A stretch of DNA of 14,434 bases from Ruminococcaceae bacterium UBA1438 (GTDB lineage Bacteria; Bacillota; Clostridia; Oscillospirales; Acutalibacteraceae): assembly GCA_002329285.1 (NCBI GenBank), contig DCTO01000007.1, positions 1-14,434 on the forward strand, in the 5' to 3' direction. The notes under the pieces were generated by a model. That model had not been told where the DNA came from. It did no database searches and worked only from the letters and a program-made list of their open reading frames with translations. The position numbers were made by a program, and so were the translations under genes. Below, piece after piece: positions 14,236 through 14,434 of the stretch (position 1 is the stretch's first letter; each line of letters starts with the position of its first letter).

Positions 14236-14266
14236 CTCTCGGTTAATTATAACCGAGAGTTTTTTT
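14236..14266 (+). terminator. Rho-independent terminator of the rnf operon
   Basis: Arms CTCTCGGTTA (14236-14245) and TAACCGAGAG (14250-14259) form a 10-bp stem with a 4-nt loop, followed by seven T (14260-14266). It lies 7 bp past the rnfB stop codon. Confidence 0.92.
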
Positions 14267-14273
14267 ATAAACA

Positions 14274-14305
14274 AAAAAGTCTGAATCGAATGATTCAGAC
14301 TTTTT
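14274..14305. terminator. Bidirectional terminator between rnfB and tRNA-Cys
   Basis: Arms AAAAAGTCTGAATC (14274-14287) and GATTCAGACTTTTT (14292-14305) form a perfect 14-bp stem with a 4-nt loop. The A and T tracts allow use in both directions; the natural client is the minus-strand tRNA transcript, which ends one base away. Confidence 0.88.
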
Positions 14306-14306
14306 C

Positions 14307-14380
14307 TGGAGGCACCACCCAGATTTGAACTGGGGATAAAGGCTTTGCAGGCCTCTGCCTTACCCCTTGGCTATGGTGCC
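14307..14380 (-). tRNA. tRNA-Cys (anticodon GCA)
   Basis: Read on the minus strand, the acceptor GGCACCA pairs with TGGTGCC, with U73 as expected for tRNA-Cys and an encoded CCA (14307-14309). The anticodon loop CTGCAAA carries GCA (14346-14348) on a GAGGC/GCCTT stem, and the T arm reads CCCAG-TTCAAAT-CTGGG. Length is 74 nt with CCA. Confidence 0.96.
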
Positions 14381-14389
14381 TAATATAAT

Positions 14390-14410
14390 GGGCACTAATA
14401 AATAGTGCCC
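14390..14410. repeat. Inverted repeat in the spacer between two tRNA genes
   Basis: GGGCACTA (14390-14397) and TAGTGCCC (14403-14410) form an 8-bp hairpin with a 5-nt loop. It fills most of the 32-bp gap between tRNA-Cys and the upstream partial tRNA. No T tract follows on either strand, so it is not a typical terminator and may guide tRNA processing. Confidence 0.6.
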
Positions 14411-14412
14411 GT

Positions 14413-14434
14413 TGGAGCGGATTACGAGACTCGA
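14413..14434 (-). tRNA. 3' end of a second tRNA, probably tRNA-Gly (cut by window edge)
   Basis: On the minus strand the last bases read as the end of a T loop, a CTCGT stem arm, the acceptor strand AATCCGC, T73 and CCA (14413-14415). The AATCCGC-T-CCA end is characteristic of bacterial tRNA-Gly. The anticodon lies outside the window, so the identity is inferred. It would be co-transcribed with tRNA-Cys. Confidence 0.7.

Overview
The window looks like chromosomal DNA of an anaerobic, endospore-forming Clostridia member, probably in or near the Oscillospiraceae/Ruminococcaceae. Support comes from spoIIR, a clostridial-order rnfCDGEAB operon, ispE of the MEP isoprenoid pathway, moderately AT-rich DNA with AAGGAGG-type ribosome sites, and several near-consensus sigma-A promoters. 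No rRNA, transposase, phage gene or CRISPR array is visible.

Region 1 (about 1-2081, minus strand) holds an S24/S26-type signal peptidase-like protein, a short PqqD-family protein and an HPr-kinase-like ATPase. Each has its own -35/-10 pair with 17-bp spacing, and a strong terminator separates the PqqD gene from the kinase gene. These families are used in RiPP (modified peptide) maturation, but no precursor peptide or radical SAM enzyme is present here. This block looks richer in G+C than the DNA just beyond it.

Region 2 (2116-2281, plus) is a tRNA-Leu(CAA) with its own promoter. Its hairpin terminator is shared with the convergent minus-strand operon.

Region 3 (2285-6327, minus) is a compact run read in the order PHP phosphoesterase, Lrp/AsnC regulator, class I aminotransferase, ispE, spoIIR. 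Gaps are 46 bp or less, and one junction overlaps. The regulator-aminotransferase pair resembles Bacillus alaR-alaT. A 12-bp hairpin fills the ispE-spoIIR gap and covers the spoIIR ribosome site.

Region 4 (6365-8122, plus) is a two-gene operon of an ACT-domain UPF0237 protein and a UPF0210 (DUF711/PFL-like) protein. It is divergent from region 3 and ends at a terminator. Back-to-back with it is the terminator of region 5 (8131-9070, minus), a TTG-started gene for a Lys/Ala-rich, single-pass membrane protein of unknown function with an internal 39-residue duplication.

Region 6 (about 9159-14266, plus) is the complete Rnf complex in the order rnfC, D, G, E, A, B. RnfC (NADH side) and RnfB (ferredoxin side) carry the Fe-S clusters, RnfD and RnfG carry SGAT flavinylation sites, and RnfA and RnfE carry the paired membrane cysteines. 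Together they couple reduced ferredoxin oxidation to NAD+ reduction and Na+ or H+ export. Repeats in the promoter region may be operators.

Region 7 (14274-14434) has a bidirectional hairpin, then minus-strand tRNA-Cys(GCA) and the 3' end of a second tRNA, probably tRNA-Gly.
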